From M3007 sp043764095 (GTDB lineage Bacteria; Bacteroidota; Bacteroidia; Chitinophagales; Saprospiraceae), in assembly GCA_043764095.1 (NCBI GenBank), contig JAYUKX010000013.1:10771-74770 (forward strand): a stretch of DNA of 64,000 bases, read 5' to 3'. The position numbers and the translations under genes are program-made. Below, in pieces: positions 60,075 to 64,000 of the stretch; position 1 is the first letter of the stretch; every line of letters starts with the position of its first letter. The notes under the pieces were generated by a model. The model ran no database searches and was not told the origin of the DNA. It saw only the letters and a list, made by a program, of their open reading frames with translations.

Positions 60075-60180
60075 AGATTTTCTTATAAAAATTTTAGGTG
60101 CAGCGCAGCGCAATATTTGTAGAAACGATACGATTTCCACGTTTTGAAGGTGCAGTGCAGCGCGATATTAAATTGTTACG
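60075..60180. repeat. Truncated copy of the CAGGG modular palindromic element
   Basis: Left end TTTCTTATAAAAATTTTAGG matches the copy at 50958-51150, then two altered palindromes (GGTGCAGCGCAGCG, GGTGCAGTGCAGCG) with one B-like spacer between, and the AT-rich centre (GATATTAAATTG). The right arm is missing. It lies between the GLPGLI and FemAB-like genes. Confidence 0.75.
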
Positions 60181-60249
60181 CCCTATGCTCGCATGAAATT
60201 TTAATAAAGGTGCTTTTGGGAATCGTACTGTTGCATCGTTCATTAAATA

Positions 60250-61197
60250 TTATCGCAACAAAAATTTTCCCCATTTCCATAATAAAGACCACTCTTTTCG
60301 CACTCGAAAATAGGGTTTTTGAACTGCTCCAAAATACCTGCGACTTTGCTCAATGGACTGTATCATGCTCCCTTCAAAATCAAATATGGGTAATTTTAGG
60401 GTATATTTTGCATATAAAATAGCCTTCCATTGCAGCAAAATACCTGAGGCAGAAGTGCGCAATTCGGGGTCATCGCCGCCCCAAAGTAGGTAAGCCGATG
60501 ATTGGTCCCAAACCAAAAAAATAGCCGAATGCACGACACCTGTTTCATTGTCCACTGCAAAAAAGGCTTTTCCCGCATTATGGTGTTCAAATACGTGATA
60601 AATCCGTTGAAAATAATCAAAATGAAGCGGAAAATCTATTTTCTGACGGGTAAAACTCAAGGAGCATAAACGGTGTAGTTCTTCCACCGACAAATCATCC
60701 CTAACCGATAAACTACTTGTTGCTTTACTTATTTTTCGCCTGTAATTCCCTTCGATTCCAGCCCACAATTCCGCCTCCGTTCCCACTAACGGAATGATAT
60801 AGGAATATCGTGTAGTTTGTGAAAACCCTTTCCAATACAAAGGCAACCAGTTCGTTACAGTATAATTAAAGTCTTGTTGGAACGCCGCTAAATTTGAAGG
60901 AAATTGAGCCCACAATGCTTCTAAAACACGCATTTCTGTTTTTATAGAACGAAATTGAGGGATGATATATGGCCCCATCAGTTTGCCCATCAATGGCATG
61001 GCTACATACCGCCAACCTAGTTTTTTCTTGACAAAATAAGGCCAAACGGCTACCGTTTCGTCATTTATTTGGTGTGTTGCCGCTTCCCAAGTACCGCCTT
61101 CACACACAGCGTCCAAGTACCAGTCCTGCATAAATACCGGAAAATCGGCAGGAGCGTTGGCGCAAAACTGGCGGTATTTTTGTTGGTTGGTGGACAT
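60250..61197 (-). CDS. FemAB/GNAT-like acyltransferase
   Basis: 315 residues from the ATG at 61197 (MSTNQQKYRQF). The sequence has the two-part GNAT arrangement of FemAB-type transferases, with RYSYIIPLVGTEAELWAGIEGNYRRKISKA and, near the C-terminus, the acetyltransferase-like AIFLVWDQSSAYLLWGG. FemAB proteins attach amino acids to peptidoglycan precursors or modify cell-surface glycans; the donor is unknown. Cytoplasmic. A -7 box ends five bases before the ATG, so the mRNA may be leaderless. Confidence 0.72.
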   Translation of the reverse strand: MSTNQQKYRQFCANAPADFPVFMQDWYLDAVCEGGTWEAATHQINDETVAVWPYFVKKKLGWRYVAMPLMGKLMGPYIIPQFRSIKTEMRVLEALWAQFPSNLAAFQQDFNYTVTNWLPLYWKGFSQTTRYSYIIPLVGTEAELWAGIEGNYRRKISKATSSLSVRDDLSVEELHRLCSLSFTRQKIDFPLHFDYFQRIYHVFEHHNAGKAFFAVDNETGVVHSAIFLVWDQSSAYLLWGGDDPELRTSASGILLQWKAILYAKYTLKLPIFDFEGSMIQSIEQSRRYFGAVQKPYFRVRKEWSLLWKWGKFLLR

Positions 61198-61202
61198 AAG
61201 GG

Positions 61203-61210
61203 CAAAGGTA
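61203..61210 (-). promoter_or_regulatory. -7 box abutting the FemAB-like start codon
   Basis: TACCTTTG on the minus strand ends five bases before the ATG at 61197, which predicts a leaderless or nearly leaderless mRNA. Confidence 0.5.
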
Positions 61211-61245
61211 AGCAACCAATTTGAAAAAAATACCCCAAATACCCC

Positions 61246-61275
61246 TTGCGATTTTTAAAAAGTCCCGTATATTTG
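61246..61275 (+). promoter_or_regulatory. Promoter of ssb-gldE
   Basis: TTG (61246-61248) and TATATTTG (61268-61275) are 19 bases apart, a good Bacteroidota promoter. The 69-base leader consists of direct repeats of ATCAATTTTTTT, which could slow initiation or bind a protein. Confidence 0.65.
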
Positions 61276-61343
61276 TGCGTTGAAATTTTTTATCAACGAC
61301 CTTATCAATTTTTTTATCAATTTTTTTATCTGTTTTTTTTATC

Positions 61344-61808
61344 ATGATTAACAAAGTCACCCTCATTGGTCGTTTGGGTAACGACCCCGAAGTACGTCGC
61401 CTCGAAGGCGGCTCAGTAGTCTCCCGATTCTCATTGGCCACCAGCGAATCCTACAAGGATAAAGATGGTAATTACCAAGAAAACACCGAATGGCATAATG
61501 TCATCGCGTGGAGAGATCTCGCAGAACGCGCCGAAAAAATGCTCAAAAAAGGCACCCTTGTCTATGTAGAAGGTAAAATTACTTACCGCAAATACACTGG
61601 CACGGACAATATAGAGCGTTCTGTTACGGACATCATTGCCAACAATTTCCGCATTTTGGAAAAACGTGAAGGCGGTGCAAATGATCGTAATTTCCCAACA
61701 ACGGAACCGGCTAAGTACCAACAACCATCTTCTTCTCCCGCACCTGAATTGGTGGAAGCAGATGGCGCATCAGTGTCCGCCGATAATGGCGCCGACCTGC
61801 CCTTCTAA
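61344..61808 (+). CDS. ssb: Single-stranded DNA-binding protein
   Basis: 154 residues. It coats ssDNA in replication and repair. The OB-fold (MINKVTLIGRLGNDPEVR, YQENTEWHNVIAWRDLAERA, VYVEGKITYRKYTG) spans 1-105; a disordered linker leads to the acidic tip DLPF that recruits partner proteins. gldE follows 17 bases later in the same operon, an order I know from Bacteroidota. Confidence 0.97.
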   Translation: MINKVTLIGRLGNDPEVRRLEGGSVVSRFSLATSESYKDKDGNYQENTEWHNVIAWRDLAERAEKMLKKGTLVYVEGKITYRKYTGTDNIERSVTDIIANNFRILEKREGGANDRNFPTTEPAKYQQPSSSPAPELVEADGASVSADNGADLPF

Positions 61809-61825
61809 TTAAAGTTGACAACGCT

Positions 61826-63112
61826 ATGGGCTGGCTAATTGCCGGAATTATACTCTTCGTTTTGATGGTTTTGGCCGAAAAAGCCCTAATTGCCGTCACT
61901 CCGCATGAATTAGAAATGCTTCGGGCCGAAGGAACACCTTCGGCCCGTCGCGTCATTTATATGGCCGATGAAAGCAATCGGCGGTCTTTGGCCGCTATTG
62001 CTATTGGTAAACTTTTTACGATACTGGTGTTGACCATTCAATTCGTAAAAATTATTCATAATAGTATTTGGTTTCAAAAAACGGTCTTTTTTCTGGAAGA
62101 CCAAAACATCCCTCCTGTACTGGCAAAAGTCTTTTTTGTTGGCATTTCACTGCTAGTACTTACTTTTTTGCTTTGGAGAATTAGCCAAATCAACCTAAAA
62201 CGCGCTCAAAGACCCATCGCTGGGTTCTGGCTGCAACGCTTGCAATCTCTTATTCGGTTTTCCCGTTTTGTATTTAGACCCTTTTTACCCAAAACACCAA
62301 AACCTAAAAAAGAACTGGAGACTACGACTCACTTAGGAACAATATCTGAGGATCTTTCCATGCCAAGTGATACCGTTAAACGCGATATCGAATTGCTCAA
62401 AAGCATTGCTAAATTTGGGGATGTAACCGTTAAACAAGTCATGCAGCCCCAACTCAAAATGGTGGCACTGGAACGCCAAACGCCCTTTTCCGAGGTACTT
62501 CAAACTATCCGCTCCTCGGAGTTCTCGCGCTTGCCTGTATATGAGGAAGATCTTGATAATATGGTAGGGGTGCTATATGTAAAAGATTTGGTGAGTGCCA
62601 TTGACGAACCACCCGATTTTGATTGGGCACAACGCGTGCGCCCTGATGTATTTATCGTTCCTGAAACCAAACCCGTGGATGAACTTTTGCGCGAATTTAA
62701 ACTCCGCAAACTCCACTTGGCATTGGTCGTGGACGAATACGGCGGTACGGCTGGTTTGGTGACTATGGAAGACATTTTGGAAGAGGTGACGGGCGAAATA
62801 CGCGACGAATTTGACGAGGAGAACGAAATTCCGCCTTACCGCCAAATTGATCCATGTAATTATTTGTTCTCTGGCGCTACAATGATTAATGACGTTTGCG
62901 AAATAACCGGTATCGACCCAGAAACCTTTGAAACCGTGCGCGAAGACGCGGATACCATTGCAGGGCTTACACTCGAATTGATTGGCGATATTCCAGCCAA
63001 AGGCGACCAAATTCAATGGGGACAATACCTCATCACGGTAGAAAAAGCGGATAACAGAAGGATTGAGGAAGTACGTTTTACCATTTTGGATGAAAGTACA
63101 ACAGAAAAATGA
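61826..63112 (+). CDS. gldE: GldE-like CorC-family membrane protein
   Basis: 428 residues. DUF21-type membrane region (helices at about 1-18, 63-80, 98-116), a CBS pair (FSRLPVYEEDLDNMVGVLY, LALVVDEYGGTAGLVTMED) and a CorC_HlyC C-terminus (DADTIAGLTLELIGDIPAKGDQI). The position straight after ssb matches gldE in gliding Bacteroidota, where GldE supports gliding and T9SS function. The expected gldD is not next; a convergent gmhA follows instead, with stop codons directly adjoining. Assignment is by context and domain order. Confidence 0.78.
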   Translation: MGWLIAGIILFVLMVLAEKALIAVTPHELEMLRAEGTPSARRVIYMADESNRRSLAAIAIGKLFTILVLTIQFVKIIHNSIWFQKTVFFLEDQNIPPVLAKVFFVGISLLVLTFLLWRISQINLKRAQRPIAGFWLQRLQSLIRFSRFVFRPFLPKTPKPKKELETTTHLGTISEDLSMPSDTVKRDIELLKSIAKFGDVTVKQVMQPQLKMVALERQTPFSEVLQTIRSSEFSRLPVYEEDLDNMVGVLYVKDLVSAIDEPPDFDWAQRVRPDVFIVPETKPVDELLREFKLRKLHLALVVDEYGGTAGLVTMEDILEEVTGEIRDEFDEENEIPPYRQIDPCNYLFSGATMINDVCEITGIDPETFETVREDADTIAGLTLELIGDIPAKGDQIQWGQYLITVEKADNRRIEEVRFTILDESTTEK

Positions 63113-63679
63113 TTAAGGAAACAACCGATCTTCCACCATTTCACACAAAATATGCCCCACTAAAATATGCGATTCTTGGATACGCGGCGTATCCTTTGAA
63201 GGGATATTAATTAAAACATGGCATAAATCGCACATTTTACCGCCAGTATCGCCCGTTAAGCCAACAACGGTCATACCTATTTCCACTGCACGTTCTACCG
63301 CCCGTAAAATATTAGCAGAATTGCCCGAAGTGCTGATCGCCACCAATACATCGCCTTTTCTGCCAGCGGCTTCTACCATTCGGGCATACACTTCATCGTA
63401 CCCATAATCATTCGCTACGGCAGTGAGGTAAGAACTATTTACATGCAATGCCTCGGCGTACAGCGGAGCGCGGTTTTTGTAAAAACGCCCCGATAATTCC
63501 GCTGCGATATGTTGTGCATCGCCGGCACTCCCACCGTTGCCACAAAAGAGGACTTTGCCTCCGTTTTGATAGGTTGCTACAAGGAGATCGACCCATTGCT
63601 GGATACGCAACAATAACGCCTCATCTTGTAGCAACGCTTGTTTAACGGCAATACTTTCTTCAATTCTGGTACGGATCAT
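63113..63679 (-). CDS. gmhA: Phosphoheptose isomerase
   Basis: 188 residues. It turns sedoheptulose 7-phosphate into D-glycero-manno-heptose 7-phosphate, the first step of the ADP-heptose route for lipopolysaccharide or S-layer glycans. The SIS fold shows VLFCGNGGSAGDAQHIAAELSGRF near the N-terminus and VAISTSGNSANILRAVERA in the middle, both diagnostic, plus LTAVANDYGYDEVYARM. Cytoplasmic homotetramer in known members. No other heptose gene is visible. The gene may also serve other sugar phosphates of the SIS family. Confidence 0.93.
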   Translation of the reverse strand: MIRTRIEESIAVKQALLQDEALLLRIQQWVDLLVATYQNGGKVLFCGNGGSAGDAQHIAAELSGRFYKNRAPLYAEALHVNSSYLTAVANDYGYDEVYARMVEAAGRKGDVLVAISTSGNSANILRAVERAVEIGMTVVGLTGDTGGKMCDLCHVLINIPSKDTPRIQESHILVGHILCEMVEDRLFP

Positions 63680-63728
63680 ATTTTATTCAAAAAGCAGTGT
63701 AAGGGGTGTACATTTATTTTTGGTGACA

Positions 63729-63966
63729 CATTTTGAAATTTGGATTGAAGTACGATACCCCAAGTGTGGCAAGACCGGCCTTAGAAAAATGCCGTTTTTG
63801 CTCGAGTGGAGGCGGATGAAGCCAAAAAGTGTTTGAGCCAAACAAATTTTCCGGGACATAGTCCCCGCTCGACTGTACGGCGAGTTTTTTTGGCGCCGCC
63901 GGAACTCGAAAGCAAAAGCGCAGCATTTTTCGTCAGCCGAAGCCTTTTTTGCCTACTTTTTTTGTA
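63729..63966. repeat. Dispersed non-coding repeat of about 237 bp, copy 2 (inverted)
   Basis: Inverted copy of 7249-7487, with the block GCGGATGAAGCCAAAAAGTG and CGTCAGCCGAAGCC among the best-matching parts. Open frames across it are not gene-like. The remainder of the gap to base 64000 holds nothing else. Confidence 0.85.
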
Positions 63967-64000
63967 TGCGGTCAAAAAGTGAGGGTATATTAGTTTCTTT

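Noticed and set aside
59961..60140. Longer start of the GLPGLI protein
   Set aside because: The extension is encoded by the palindromic element and lacks a signal-peptide start; the ATG at 59960 begins a proper signal peptide.
1..64000. tRNA, rRNA, phage, transposase, toxin-antitoxin or secretion-machine genes
   Set aside because: I saw no cloverleaf, rRNA block, transposase motif or classical toxin-antitoxin pair; T9SS cargo is present but no por genes other than gldE.

Overview
The window looks like a chromosomal segment of a Bacteroidota bacterium, most likely of the Saprospiria type. This is inferred from gene content: Type IX secretion (T9SS) C-terminal sorting domains on several secreted proteins, a GLPGLI protein, Omp28 next to a DUF6029-like protein, a gldE-like gene after ssb, LytS/LytTR two-component pairs, and promoters of the Bacteroidota form (-7 box TAnnTTTG, sometimes with a -33 TTG). 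There is no phage, plasmid, IS transposase, CRISPR array, tRNA or rRNA that I can support.

Layout. 1-3000: panC start (cut by the window edge), a CorC-like membrane protein and the rpsF-rpsR-rplI ribosomal operon, all on minus. 3.2-7.1 kb: a minus operon for a haem-bearing beta-propeller protein and a DUF1080/PA14-like secreted protein. 7.7-16 kb: tandem AAA+ ATPase, GH3-family enzyme, an unknown protein, an aldose-1-epimerase-like enzyme, a CBS-domain protein and a T9SS esterase. 16.5-20.8 kb: a 36-residue lipoprotein, bifunctional thrA, an unknown protein, an NlpC/P60 hydrolase. 20.9-29.2 kb: DUF234-type ATPase, PKD/T9SS protein, DUF6029-Omp28-M28 cluster, aat. 29.2-32.8 kb: ECF sigma operon with an unusual membrane-helix/linker/beta-barrel protein. 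32.8-43.3 kb: DUF2851 protein, two LytS/LytTR systems, a T9SS protein, and a minus operon with a CX4CH lipoprotein, a barrel protein and a copper-monooxygenase-like lipoprotein. 43.3-53.1 kb: TonB receptor, subtilase, membrane protein, rlmN, TraB-like protein, ugd, an unknown protein. 53.3-64 kb: MORN-caspase protein, two T9SS proteins, a lipoprotein, GLPGLI protein, FemAB/GNAT-like protein, ssb-gldE, gmhA.

The most distinctive content is not in ordinary genes. (1) A modular palindromic element with CAGGG ends and roughly 10-bp flanking direct repeats occurs in two near-complete copies (16051-16460, 50958-51150) and two fragments. (2) A 164-nt foldback sits in the predicted leader of the ECF sigma operon, whose second gene appears to join a cytoplasmic segment, one membrane helix, a 215-residue linker and an outer-membrane barrel. 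(3) A pair of 10-bp direct repeats 21 bp apart, plus an inverted third copy, lies between a LytTR two-component operon and the divergent copper/haem-type operon. (4) A non-coding sequence of about 237 bp is present at 7.3 kb and, inverted, at 63.8 kb.

How genes may work together (inference): envelope and surface functions dominate. The two LytTR systems and the ECF sigma system probably sense envelope conditions and control neighbouring secreted or lipoprotein genes. Housekeeping genes (panC, ribosomal proteins, thrA, aat, rlmN, ugd, ssb, gmhA) are scattered among them.
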